From contig JBBRTB010000019.1 of the NCBI GenBank assembly GCA_038244815.1, positions 28,351 through 92,350 on the forward strand: 64,000 nucleotides of DNA. The letters are read 5' to 3'. Below the pieces are notes generated by a model, which searched no databases, was not told where the DNA came from, and saw nothing but the letters and a program-made list of their open reading frames with translations. Below, one piece after another: positions 42,057 through 49,922 of the stretch. Positions within the stretch are counted from its first letter, which is position 1; every line of letters begins with the position of its first letter. Source of the stretch: DASVHS01 sp038244815. GTDB lineage: Bacteria; Acidobacteriota; Thermoanaerobaculia; Gp7-AA8. The translations under genes were made by a program, and so were the position numbers.

Positions 42057-43955
42057 ATGCCGAAGCAGACGCCTGAACAACTGTTGCGCCGTGTTTTTCC
42101 ACCGATGCTGGCCACGCTCGCCGAGGAGCCGCCGCACGACGAGCAGAACTGGACTTACGAGCTGAAGTACGACGGCTTCCGCGCAATCTCTGCGATCAGC
42201 GGCGGCAGCATCGCCATGTGGAGTCGCAACGAGCTCGATCTCGAGCCGCGATTCCCGAATATCGGCGTCGCCTTGCGCAAACTGCGCGGCCCGGACATGG
42301 TGCTGGACGGGGAGATCGTGGTTCTCGACGCCGGCGGCGCGCCGCGCTTTCAACTGCTGCAGCAGGGTGATAAGCGTGAGAAGTTCTTCGCGTTCGACAT
42401 CCTCTGGCTCGACGGACGCGACCTGCGTCAACTGACCTATCTCCAGCGTCGAACGATTCTGGAGAAAGTGCTGCGTAAGTCACCCCCCGCCATCGCCGTT
42501 TCGCAAACGCTCCCCGGGCCGGGCGGTGCAGCCAGGGATTACGCGAAGAAACATGGGTGGGAAGGTGTCGTCGCCAAGAAGAACTCCTCCTGTTACGAGC
42601 CCCGGAGATCGAAGGACTGGCTGAAGCTCAAGGTTCTCAACGAGCAGGAATTCGCGATCGTGGGCTGGCAGCCCAGCACCCATTCGTCGCGCGAGATCGG
42701 CTCGCTGCATCTGGCCGTTCGCGACGACGACGGACGGTTCCAGTACGCCGGCAAAGTCGGCACCGGCTTCTCCTATAAGGTGCGCGTCGCCCTCAGGGAC
42801 GCTCTGTCGAAGGACGTCGTTGCGAAGACCGAGGTGAAGGATGCGCCGCGAACGCGCGACGCTAGCTGGGTAGAGCCTCGCTACGTCGCGCAGGTAGCGT
42901 TCACCGAATGGACGTCGGACAATCGTCTTCGCCATCCCTCGTTCCTCGGACTGCGCGATGACAAGACACCGGAGGAAGCGGTGAGAGAGAAAGCGACGAA
43001 GGGCGGGCCTCGGGCCTCGGGCCTCAGGCCGCGGAAGAACAAACAACGGCCACCGGCTGGCCGGGCGGTGGAGCCGAGGCCTGAGGCCCGAGGCCCGAGG
43101 CCTGCGCTGACAAATCCCGATCGGCTCCTCTATCCGAAGGACGGCATCACCAAGCAGGACCTCGCCGATTACTACGAGGCCATGGCGGAGCCGATGCTGG
43201 CGGCACTCGCGGACCGGCCGTTGTCGCTGGAGCACTGGAACCAGGGGATCAGCAAGCCGTCCTGGTACCAGCAGGGTGTCAAGGACGGGCCGGACTGGCT
43301 GACACTGGTGGAGACGCCGACACGCACGACTGCGCACAAGAGCGTGAAGCATCTCGTCGTGGACAGCCGCGAGGCCTTGCGCTGGCTGGCCCAGATGTCG
43401 GTGCTGACGATTCACATGTGGGCTTCGCGCGCGGAGAGTCTCGAGGAGGCGGACTGGCTGGTCTTCGATCTCGATCCGGCCAAAGGGAAAGGGATCGAGC
43501 AGGCCATCGACGCCGCCATCGTGATGCGCAAGCTGCTCGAAAACCTCGATCTCCCGAGCGTACCGAAGACTTCCGGGAAGCGAGGCATCCACGTGTTCGT
43601 GCCGCTCGCCGCCGGCTACACACACGAAGATGCGAACGAGTTCGCGTGCTCGCTGGCGGCGGCGGTGACGCGGGAAGTGCCGACGATGACCGTCGAGCGC
43701 AGCCTGTCGCAGCGCAAGGGAAGGCTCTACCTCGACTGCATGCAGAACGCGTACGGCAAGACGATGGTCGCGCCGTATTCGCCTCGCGGGATCGACGGAG
43801 CACCGGTCTCCGCGCCGCTGAAGTGGAGCGAGGTCACGAAGAGGCTCGATCCGCTGAAGTTCAATCTGCGCACGATGCCGAAACGCCTCGACAAAGTCGG
43901 CGATCTCTGGGCCGACATCTTCCGGAAGAAAGCGAAGCTGCCGAAACTGACGTGA
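42057..43955 (+). CDS. ligD: LigD-type ATP-dependent DNA ligase with polymerase domain
   Basis: 632 residues. The ligase domain comes first: YELKYDGFRA (adenylated Lys37), LDGEIVVLD, FFAFDILWLDG, and EGVVAKKNS with SKDWLKLK. The OB-fold then runs to about 310. The polymerase/primase domain follows from about 355: LTNPDRLLYPKDGITKQDLA, VLTIHMWASR, VFDLDPAKG (catalytic Asp pair), and VPKTSGKRGIHVFVPL. The 3'-phosphoesterase domain of full LigD is absent. Residues 317-349 between the domains are wholly encoded by an inverted GCCTCGG repeat. In other bacteria LigD acts with Ku in end joining; no ku gene is in this window. Confidence 0.92.
   Translation: MPKQTPEQLLRRVFPPMLATLAEEPPHDEQNWTYELKYDGFRAISAISGGSIAMWSRNELDLEPRFPNIGVALRKLRGPDMVLDGEIVVLDAGGAPRFQLLQQGDKREKFFAFDILWLDGRDLRQLTYLQRRTILEKVLRKSPPAIAVSQTLPGPGGAARDYAKKHGWEGVVAKKNSSCYEPRRSKDWLKLKVLNEQEFAIVGWQPSTHSSREIGSLHLAVRDDDGRFQYAGKVGTGFSYKVRVALRDALSKDVVAKTEVKDAPRTRDASWVEPRYVAQVAFTEWTSDNRLRHPSFLGLRDDKTPEEAVREKATKGGPRASGLRPRKNKQRPPAGRAVEPRPEARGPRPALTNPDRLLYPKDGITKQDLADYYEAMAEPMLAALADRPLSLEHWNQGISKPSWYQQGVKDGPDWLTLVETPTRTTAHKSVKHLVVDSREALRWLAQMSVLTIHMWASRAESLEEADWLVFDLDPAKGKGIEQAIDAAIVMRKLLENLDLPSVPKTSGKRGIHVFVPLAAGYTHEDANEFACSLAAAVTREVPTMTVERSLSQRKGRLYLDCMQNAYGKTMVAPYSPRGIDGAPVSAPLKWSEVTKRLDPLKFNLRTMPKRLDKVGDLWADIFRKKAKLPKLT
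43005..43103. repeat. Inverted GCCTCGG array forming the LigD inter-domain linker
   Basis: Left arm 43005-43034 and right arm 43073-43103 enclose 38 bases. The 99-base element is exactly 33 codons and keeps the ligase and polymerase domains in frame. Confidence 0.85.
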
Positions 43956-44696
43956 TCAACTGCCCGGTCCTCGCTGGACGTACGCGGCGTCGGATGGCAG
44001 CGCAAACAGCGAATCGGGGAGCGGGAGGACGCGCAGGTTCCGGACGCGCGTGACCGTGTGCTCGGTCTGCCCGATCCCGCCATCGAACATGCGCGTCACC
44101 TCGAGGTCGTGACCGCAGATCATGCCGTGCAACTGCTCGTTGATCGTAGCGAGCTGTTGGTCGATGGCCGGATGGCCGGTGGCGAGGTCGCGCCGCATCG
44201 GGAGCGGAGGCAGCGTGTCGATGGTCAGGATCGTGGCCCGGGCCACGACGCTGCCGCGGGCCGGCGTATCCGCGAGGATCGTGAGGAGCCGGTACTGAAT
44301 GTCGATCACGTGTCTGGTGGCCTCGAACCTTCCAATCGTTTCCGTCCCTTCGATCCGGTGCGTGACCACGGGCTTGCCGATCACGACGTCGCCGCCGTCT
44401 GCCGGAAGATGAAAGTACGCCGACGACCGAATCGGGCCCATGCGCGCGCGATAAGACCAGGAACAGTCGCTGAGATTCACGAACATGGCCGTGGCGTCGC
44501 CGTCGCGTGAGATGACGAGATTGATGCCGCGCAACGCCGGTCCGGCGAACTGCGCGCGGTACATCTGCCCCTCGACGGAGATGCTGCCGCTCAGGCTGAT
44601 CGACGAATGGGGCATCTCCACAGTGGTGACGAAGTCATAGATGACGCCCGCTCGCAACGGCGCCGCGATCACCAGCACCGCAAGAAGCACCCGCAT
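43956..44696 (-). CDS. Exported protein of unknown function
   Basis: 246 residues from the ATG at 44696, where a signal peptide begins (VLLAVLVIAAPLRAG). The mature part reads YDFVTTVEMPHSSISLSGSI and has beta strands with charged turns, including GKPVVTHRIEGTETIGRFEA, much like the conserved exported proteins that follow 'GTETIxGx' patterns (DUF4412-like). C-terminal residues show HDLEVTRMFDGGIGQTEH. It abuts LigD end to end (TGATCA shared stop region) and is divergent from the SDR gene with 9 bases between starts. The family assignment is tentative. Confidence 0.6.
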   Translation of the reverse strand: MRVLLAVLVIAAPLRAGVIYDFVTTVEMPHSSISLSGSISVEGQMYRAQFAGPALRGINLVISRDGDATAMFVNLSDCSWSYRARMGPIRSSAYFHLPADGGDVVIGKPVVTHRIEGTETIGRFEATRHVIDIQYRLLTILADTPARGSVVARATILTIDTLPPLPMRRDLATGHPAIDQQLATINEQLHGMICGHDLEVTRMFDGGIGQTEHTVTRVRNLRVLPLPDSLFALPSDAAYVQRGPGS

Positions 44697-44705
44697 TCGC
44701 ACATA

Positions 44706-45488
44706 ATGCCTCGCTTGACCAGGAACGCGATCATTACCGGAGCCTCGAGCGGAATCGGCGCCGCGCTGGCGGGCGAATTGTCCCGGCGGGGCTGGGCCGT
44801 GGCGCTGCTGGCGCGGCGGCAGGATCTGCTCGAAGAAGTCCGCGCAACGCTGGCCACGCCTTCGGTTGCGCTGCCCTGTGACGTCACCGATGCGGCTGCC
44901 GTCGAGCGTGCCGTGCGGCAGGCCGAAGCGACGCTCGGTCCGATCGATCTGGCCGTGGCCAACGCCGGAGTGGGCATACCCGGTCATGCCACGAAGTTCA
45001 AACTCGCCGACGCCGATCGGACGATCCGCGTCAATGTCCTCGGCATGATGAATCTGTTCGCGGCGGTGATTCTCCCGATGGTCGAGCGCCGCTCCGGACG
45101 TTTTGCCGGCATCGCCTCGGTGGCCGGCCTGCGCGGCCTGCCCACCTCCGCCGCGTATTCAGCGAGCAAGGCGGCGATGCAGACCTTTCTCGAATCGAGC
45201 CGCATCGAGCTTGCGCCGTACGGCGTCGGAGTCACCATCGTCAATCCCGGATTCATCGCCACGCCCATGACGGAGAAGAACCGCTTCAGGATGCCCTTCC
45301 TCATGCAGGCCGGGCCTGCCGCGAAAAAGATTGCCGACGGTCTGGAGCGCGGCAAGCGCGTGGTGGAGTTCCCGCGTCCGATGTCGGTGCTCATGCGCGT
45401 GATGCGTCATCTGCCTGACCCGCTCTACGACCGCCTGACCGCGCCGTACGCCCGCCGCAAGGCCGATCCGGAGAAGGTGAAGCGATGA
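44706..45488 (+). CDS. Short-chain dehydrogenase/reductase
   Basis: 260 residues. NAD(P)-binding TGASSGIGAALAGEL, then ANAGVG and the catalytic tetrad with SVAGLRGLPTSAAYSASKAA (Ser, Tyr-x3-Lys). PGFIATPMT follows at the usual place. The classical SDR type without an obvious substrate clue; similar enzymes act on lipids or acyl-carrier chains. It is the first gene of a coupled run with the hot-dog and MmcQ genes, each joined by ATGA. Its start is only 9 bases from that of the divergent exported-protein gene. Confidence 0.92.
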   Translation: MPRLTRNAIITGASSGIGAALAGELSRRGWAVALLARRQDLLEEVRATLATPSVALPCDVTDAAAVERAVRQAEATLGPIDLAVANAGVGIPGHATKFKLADADRTIRVNVLGMMNLFAAVILPMVERRSGRFAGIASVAGLRGLPTSAAYSASKAAMQTFLESSRIELAPYGVGVTIVNPGFIATPMTEKNRFRMPFLMQAGPAAKKIADGLERGKRVVEFPRPMSVLMRVMRHLPDPLYDRLTAPYARRKADPEKVKR

Positions 45489-45982
45489 ACACGCTGCAGG
45501 TGCGCCTCTGGTCTTTGCGCAACGTCTTTCTGCTGTGGTTCGTGAAGCCGTCGGTCGTCGAGATCAACGAGCGCCGCTGCGTGATCCGCATCCCCCTGAC
45601 CTGGCGTACGCGCCGGCGCGACATCCACGCCATGTACCTGGGCGTTCTCTGTATGGGCGCGGACATGGCCTCCGGTCTCATCGCCTTCGACCAGATGCAG
45701 AAGCGGAAGCTGCGCCTCTCGTTCGTCTTCAAGGACATGAAGGCCGAGTTTCTGAAGCGCGCCGAGGGCGACGTGCATTTCATCAATGACGACGGGGACG
45801 TCGTGCAGGAACTCATCGCGCGCGCTCTTGCCGGGGAGGAACGCCAGAACGCCACGGTGCACGTGAGAGCGCTCGTGCCCGAAAAGCTGGGCGACGAGCC
45901 GGTAGCGAAGTTCGAGATGACGCTCTCACTGAAACAGCAGGCCGCGGGCCGCGGGCCTCGGGCCTCGGAATCGCCGCGATGA
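45485..45982 (+). CDS. Hot-dog fold protein (DUF4442/thioesterase-like)
   Basis: 165 residues. The core RRRDIHAMYLGVLCMGADMA is the hot-dog helix entrance of DUF4442 proteins, and RLSFVFKDMKAEFLKRAEGD and NATVHVRALVPEKLGDEP form the strands. Such proteins are putative acyl-CoA thioesterases. Its start overlaps the SDR stop and its stop overlaps the MmcQ start. The last 14 residues (AAGRGPRASESPR) are translated from a GCCTCGG repeat at 45941-45969 and are an acquired tail. Confidence 0.75.
   Translation: MNTLQVRLWSLRNVFLLWFVKPSVVEINERRCVIRIPLTWRTRRRDIHAMYLGVLCMGADMASGLIAFDQMQKRKLRLSFVFKDMKAEFLKRAEGDVHFINDDGDVVQELIARALAGEERQNATVHVRALVPEKLGDEPVAKFEMTLSLKQQAAGRGPRASESPR
45941..45969. repeat. 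GCCTCGG repeat encoding the hot-dog protein tail
   Basis: gccgcgggccgcgggcctcg followed by ggcctcgg, a variant of the heptamer family, read as the C-terminal Gly-Pro-Arg-rich tail. Confidence 0.7.
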
Positions 45983-46317
45983 CCGAGGGCGCGTTTCGCA
46001 GACTGGCACTCAGCCTTCCGGAAACCGAGGAGAGAGCGCATATGAATCATCCCGACTTTCGCACGCGCGGAAAGATCTTCGCCACGCTGCGCTCGCCCGC
46101 GGCCGGCTGGGCGATGGTCAAGCTCAGGCCCGATCAGCAGGAGATGTTCGTCGCGCTCGCCCCGGAGATGTTTCAGCCGGTGAAGGGCGGGTGGGGGCGC
46201 GGCGGTGCCACGAACGTGATCCTGGCGAAGGCGAGGAAAGCGATCACGTTTGAGGCGTTGAAGACCGCGTGGACGAACGTCACTTCGCCGAAAGTTCGCC
46301 GAAAAGCGTCACAGTGA
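45979..46317 (+). CDS. MmcQ/YjbR-family protein
   Basis: 112 residues. ALSLPETEERAHMNHPDFRT is the family start, GKIFATLRSPAAGWAMVKL the central beta strand, and APEMFQPVKGGWGRGGATNV the loop before the last helix. The fold resembles a double-wing DNA-binding domain, but target and role are unknown for most members. It ends the SDR-hot-dog operon. A heptamer repeat follows the stop at once. Confidence 0.88.
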   Translation: MTEGAFRRLALSLPETEERAHMNHPDFRTRGKIFATLRSPAAGWAMVKLRPDQQEMFVALAPEMFQPVKGGWGRGGATNVILAKARKAITFEALKTAWTNVTSPKVRRKASQ

Positions 46318-46324
46318 GGTCACT

Positions 46325-46382
46325 CGGTGCTGGGTGCTGGGTGCTTGGTGCTCGGTGTCCGAGGCCCGAGGCCCGAGGCCTG
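46325..46382. repeat. GGTGCTG and GCCTCGG heptamers side by side
   Basis: Five GGTGCTG-type units (46326-46359) run directly into inverted GCCTCGG units (46360-46382). It is one of the places where two heptamer families meet. Confidence 0.75.
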
Positions 46383-46386
46383 ACCA

Positions 46387-46731
46387 ATGAGACTCTCTGA
46401 CGACGTCGAGAATACGATCCGAGCGACGCGCGCTCGCGTCCGCCTGCGATTTCCGTGGTGGCTGCGTCCATTTCTCGCCCGCGGCGTCCTGGCCATTACG
46501 CTCGGCCGCCGGGTGTATCTGGCGCCGTGGACGGGGGAGGGGGAGATTGAAACGCTCGTCCGCCACGAGCTCGTCCACGTGAGGCAGATCGCCCGGCTGG
46601 GAGTGGTGCGTTTCTATTGGCGTTACGTCCGCGAGTACATCGCCTGGAGGCGTCGCGGGTTCTCACCTTCCGAGGCATATCGGCGGATCTCTTTCGAGAC
46701 GGAAGCGTTCGCCTCGGAGAAACCCCTATAA
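46387..46731 (+). CDS. DUF4157-like small zinc-protease-fold protein
   Basis: 114 residues. LGRRVYLAPWTGEGEIETLV leads to RHELVHVRQIARLG, which holds the HE-x2-H zinc motif. The C-terminal helix has AYRRISFETEAFASE, whose Glu could be the third ligand. The basic start and lack of a signal suggest cytoplasm. It resembles DUF4157, often found alone or in toxin cassettes, but no toxin part is present. The -10 box of the next gene overlaps its stop. Confidence 0.65.
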   Translation: MRLSDDVENTIRATRARVRLRFPWWLRPFLARGVLAITLGRRVYLAPWTGEGEIETLVRHELVHVRQIARLGVVRFYWRYVREYIAWRRRGFSPSEAYRRISFETEAFASEKPL

Positions 46732-46732
46732 T
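46727..46732 (+). promoter_or_regulatory. Consensus -10 box upstream of the GGDEF gene
   Basis: TATAAT, a perfect -10 hexamer, 35 bases before the ATG at 46767. No good -35 box is seen at the usual spacing, so an activator or an extended element may be needed. Confidence 0.4.
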
Positions 46733-46766
46733 TCGCTGATTCCACGCGGCCTGTGGCCGTACGACC

Positions 46767-47900
46767 ATGATTCAGTTTCATTCGCTCGAGATCCCGCAAC
46801 TCGAACGGTTTCTGGAACGGCACAAGTCGGGACTATCGCTGGGCAGCGAGGTCGATCTCGATCTCGTCCTGCGCGAGATTCTCATGAAGGCGTACGAGTT
46901 CGTGCCCTCGGAGTCGGGATCGATTCTCCTCGACGATCCGCTGGGGAAGATGGCCGCGCGCGAAGAGAACGATCTCGTGTTCATCGCCGCGTTCGGCGAA
47001 GCCGCGCGCGATCTCATCGGCCAGCGGCTCTCGGCGAAGCACGGCATCGTCGGGCAGGTCTATCAGCACGGCAGCTCGCATCTCTCGATCGACGTCGATG
47101 CGGATAAGTACTTCTACCGTGACATCGATCAGCAGCTCGGACACAAATCGAACTCCATCGTGGCCGTGCCGATCTACATCGGCAAGCACGTCTGTGGGGT
47201 GCTCGAGCTCATCAATCGTCTGGACGGAGAGGCCTTCACGAAGAAGGACATGACGCTCCTGGAGATCTTCGCCGGCTATACGTCCTTTACGCTGCAAAAC
47301 GCGCTGGACGCGAAGCGCGCGCAGGGGCTGGCCAAGAAAGACGACCTCACCGGCCTGTACAACGACCGCTGGTTCAACGTTCGCCTCAGCGAGACCCTGG
47401 CGGAGGCGCGCACGAGCGGCTCCGAGCTCGTGGTCATGTTCATGGACCTCGACCAGTTCAAGGTGATCAACGACACACACGGACATCTGGCCGGAAGCCA
47501 GGTTCTGCGCGAGGTGGGATTCATCCTCAAACGCATCATCACGAACGGCTCGGCCACGATTGCGCGCTACGGCGGCGACGAATTCGTGGTGATCCTTCCG
47601 GAGACGACCATCGAGCAGGGAATCGGGATCGGCGAGCAGATCCGTGAAACGATCGCCTCGCACACGTTTCTGGGGCGGGAATGGGCGTATCACATGCCGC
47701 CGCTGCACCTGGCAGGCATCATTTCTGCGTCCATCGGCATCGCCCAGCACGTTCCGGTCACGTCATCGACGACTTCCTTTGACATGGAAAAGAACGAAGT
47801 GCTCAAACGCGCCGACGCCGCCATGTACCGGGCCAAGTCGGCGGGCAAGAATCAGGTTGTCGTGGATTATGAAACCGTAGGCATGCAGCGAAGGAGGTAG
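46767..47900 (+). CDS. GAF-GGDEF diguanylate cyclase
   Basis: 377 residues. The GAF domain (about 25-175) has AYEFVPSESGSILLDDP, GIVGQVYQHGSS and SIVAVPIYIGKHVCGVLELI. The GGDEF domain has DDLTGLYNDRWFNVRL, FMDLDQFKVINDTHGHLAGS and RYGGDEFVVILP, ending in RADAAMYRAKSAGKNQV. All residues for GTP binding and c-di-GMP synthesis are intact. There is no RxxD inhibitory site just before GGDEF. The glutamine synthetase gene follows with 5 bases between. Confidence 0.94.
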   Translation: MIQFHSLEIPQLERFLERHKSGLSLGSEVDLDLVLREILMKAYEFVPSESGSILLDDPLGKMAAREENDLVFIAAFGEAARDLIGQRLSAKHGIVGQVYQHGSSHLSIDVDADKYFYRDIDQQLGHKSNSIVAVPIYIGKHVCGVLELINRLDGEAFTKKDMTLLEIFAGYTSFTLQNALDAKRAQGLAKKDDLTGLYNDRWFNVRLSETLAEARTSGSELVVMFMDLDQFKVINDTHGHLAGSQVLREVGFILKRIITNGSATIARYGGDEFVVILPETTIEQGIGIGEQIRETIASHTFLGREWAYHMPPLHLAGIISASIGIAQHVPVTSSTTSFDMEKNEVLKRADAAMYRAKSAGKNQVVVDYETVGMQRRR

Positions 47901-47905
47901 TCAAC

Positions 47906-48916
47906 TTGTCAAAGATCACGGCCGAATACATCTGGATCGACGGACAGAAGCCGACCGCGAAACTCCGTTCGAAAACGAAGATTCTCGACCCGGTGAAATC
48001 CATGAAGGACATTCCGGACTGGGGATTCGACGGCTCGAGCACCTATCAAGCCACGGGTCACATGAGCGATCTGCAGCTCAAGCCCGTCAGTTACTGTCCC
48101 GATCCTCTGCATCGCGAGGGCGACGTCCTCGTGCTCTGCGAGGTCCTCAATTCCGACGGTAGTGTGCATCCCAGCAACACCCGCGCGCGCTGCCGCACAG
48201 TCGCCGAGAAGTACAAGGACCAGGATCCGTGGTTCGGCATCGAGCAGGAATACACCTTCTTCCAGGGCGCCAGGCCGCTGGGCTGGCCCGACAGCGGGTT
48301 CCCCGCGCCGCAGGGCGGGTATTACTGCGGTGTCGGAGCAGACGAAGTGTTTGGCCGCGACGTGGTCGAAGCGCACACCGAGGCGTGCATGCGCGCCGGT
48401 CTGCACATCGTCGGCACGAACGCCGAGGTGATGCCGGGACAGTGGGAGTTCCAGGTGGGAGCGATCTGCGCGCCCGATGTGGCCGACGACCTCTGGCTGG
48501 CGCGCTGGCTGTTGTACCGCATCGGCGAGGACTACGGCGTCAGCGCGACGCTCTATCCGAAGCCCGTGCGCGGAGACTGGAACGGCGCCGGCGCGCACAC
48601 GAACTTCTCGACCAAAGCCATGCGCGCGGAGGGCGGCCTCAAGGTCATCGAATCGGCCATGGCCAAGCTCGAGAAGCGGCACGACGAGCACATCAAAGTC
48701 TACGGCGCGCACAACGAGGAACGTCTCACCGGGATGCACGAGACCTCGCCGATCCACGCGTTCCGTCACGGGCAGTTCGACCGCGGCGCGTCGGTGCGCA
48801 TCCCCATGGCCACGGTGAACGCGGGATTCGGCTATTTCGAAGATCGCCGTCCGGCCGCGAACATGGATCCGTACGAGGTGTGCGCGATGATCATCGAAAC
48901 GGTCTGCGGACCCTGA
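47906..48916 (+). CDS. glnII: Glutamine synthetase type II
   Basis: 336 residues from a TTG at 47906 with aaggagg 9 bases upstream. GSII motifs: PDWGFDGSSTYQA, NSDGSVHPSNTRARC, FGIEQEYTFFQ, GTNAEVMPGQWEFQVG, NGAGAHTNFSTKAM, and SPIHAFRHGQFDRGASVRIP. It forms glutamine from glutamate, ammonia and ATP. Type II is a eukaryote-like form found in some bacteria beside GlnA and is not adenylylated. The 3' end overlaps the hydrolase gene by 37 bases. Confidence 0.94.
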   Translation: MSKITAEYIWIDGQKPTAKLRSKTKILDPVKSMKDIPDWGFDGSSTYQATGHMSDLQLKPVSYCPDPLHREGDVLVLCEVLNSDGSVHPSNTRARCRTVAEKYKDQDPWFGIEQEYTFFQGARPLGWPDSGFPAPQGGYYCGVGADEVFGRDVVEAHTEACMRAGLHIVGTNAEVMPGQWEFQVGAICAPDVADDLWLARWLLYRIGEDYGVSATLYPKPVRGDWNGAGAHTNFSTKAMRAEGGLKVIESAMAKLEKRHDEHIKVYGAHNEERLTGMHETSPIHAFRHGQFDRGASVRIPMATVNAGFGYFEDRRPAANMDPYEVCAMIIETVCGP

Positions 48917-49845
48917 ATCACCGGTCGCTGAGTCGCTGGGTCGCGGGGTCGCTGAGCGCGATGGTCATCGCGGGCTGCGCGCAGCATTCGTTGCCGCGCA
49001 GCCCGTATGCCTCCCCGGGACCGTACAAGGTTCGCATCGTCGAGGAGGATTGGTTCGACGCCTCGCGCTCGCGCACGATTCCGATTCGCATGTACGTTCC
49101 AGCCGGCGTTGCCAATCCGCCGATCGTGATCTTCTCCCACGGAACCGCTAACGGCCGTGACGGTTACCGCTACCTCGGATCGCACTGGGCCAGTCACGGC
49201 TTCCTGTCCGTTCATCCCGAGCATGTCGGGGCGGGCCGCGATCTCGAGCGGAAAGGGCCGCTGGCCACCATGATCGCCGACGACGATCCGGCCATGCACG
49301 ACTTCTATCCCCGCGATCTGCGGTTCGTCATCGACCACCTGATCCGATCCGAGGCCCGAGGCCCGAGGCCTCCCATCGCGGTGGCCGGCCACTCCATGGG
49401 CGCCTATGCCGTGCTGGCGCTGGCAGGACTCAAGGCAGGGGACGTGTCGTATGCTGATCCGCGCGTCGCGGCCGGGATTCCGATCTCCATGTCGGAGGAT
49501 TTTCCTCCCGAAGCGTATGCGGCGATCACGATCCCGCTGCTGCACATCACCGGAACGAACGACATAAGTCTCGTCTACGGCACGCTGCCGCGCGACCGCC
49601 GCGTGCCGTTCGACAGCATTCGCGGCGGCGGTGACGAATATCTCGTGACCATCAATGGATCGACGCACTCCACGCCGTCCGAGGAGGAGTCGCCGGAGAA
49701 TCGCCGCGCCCACGATGTGATCCGCGCGTCGACGACCGCGTTCCTCGACGCGTACCTCCGGCACGATGCCAAGGCGGCTGCGTGGCTGGCGTCCGCAGGC
49801 CTCAGGAAGTTCGTGGACGGAGATGGGACAGTGGCGAGGAAGTAG
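48880..49845 (+). CDS. Alpha/beta-hydrolase lipoprotein
   Basis: 321 residues from a GTG at 48880. The signal peptide ends in AMVIAGC, a lipobox, so the protein is lipid-anchored. Most of the hydrophobic part of that signal is encoded by a GGTCGCTG-type repeat (48921-48954). The fold shows IVIFSHGTANGRDGYRYL (oxyanion) and PIAVAGHSMGAYAVLAL (nucleophile Ser), with a catalytic His in NGSTHSTP. A GCCTCGG repeat encodes EARGPRP in the loop before the nucleophile. It resembles PAF-acetylhydrolase/dienelactone-hydrolase-like esterases. A later ATG at 48961 would remove the signal peptide. Confidence 0.75.
   Translation: MRDDHRNGLRTLNHRSLSRWVAGSLSAMVIAGCAQHSLPRSPYASPGPYKVRIVEEDWFDASRSRTIPIRMYVPAGVANPPIVIFSHGTANGRDGYRYLGSHWASHGFLSVHPEHVGAGRDLERKGPLATMIADDDPAMHDFYPRDLRFVIDHLIRSEARGPRPPIAVAGHSMGAYAVLALAGLKAGDVSYADPRVAAGIPISMSEDFPPEAYAAITIPLLHITGTNDISLVYGTLPRDRRVPFDSIRGGGDEYLVTINGSTHSTPSEEESPENRRAHDVIRASTTAFLDAYLRHDAKAAAWLASAGLRKFVDGDGTVARK
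48921..48954. repeat. GGTCGCTG octamer repeat encoding signal-peptide residues
   Basis: ggtcgctgagtcgctgggtc followed by gcggggtcgctgag. The same octamer occurs at 50715-50757 and 56880-56940 outside genes. Confidence 0.7.
49349..49370. repeat. GCCTCGG repeat inside the hydrolase gene
   Basis: Three inverted heptamer units (gaggcccgaggcccgaggcc) read as EARGPRP in a surface loop. Confidence 0.75.
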
Positions 49846-49919
49846 GTCGTTGGTCGTGGGTCGTTGGTCGTGGGGGATGCTTAGCTGCCCCCGTGACCCA
49901 CGACCCACGACCTACGACC
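49843..49919. repeat. Inverted GGTCGTG heptamer array between convergent genes
   Basis: Left arm 49844-49876 (GGTCGTT/GGTCGTG units) and right arm 49888-49919 (complementary units) around atgcttagctg. It starts at the hydrolase stop codon and ends 4 bases before the MgtC stop. A near-copy is at 59757-59840. Confidence 0.85.
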
Positions 49920-49922
49920 TCC

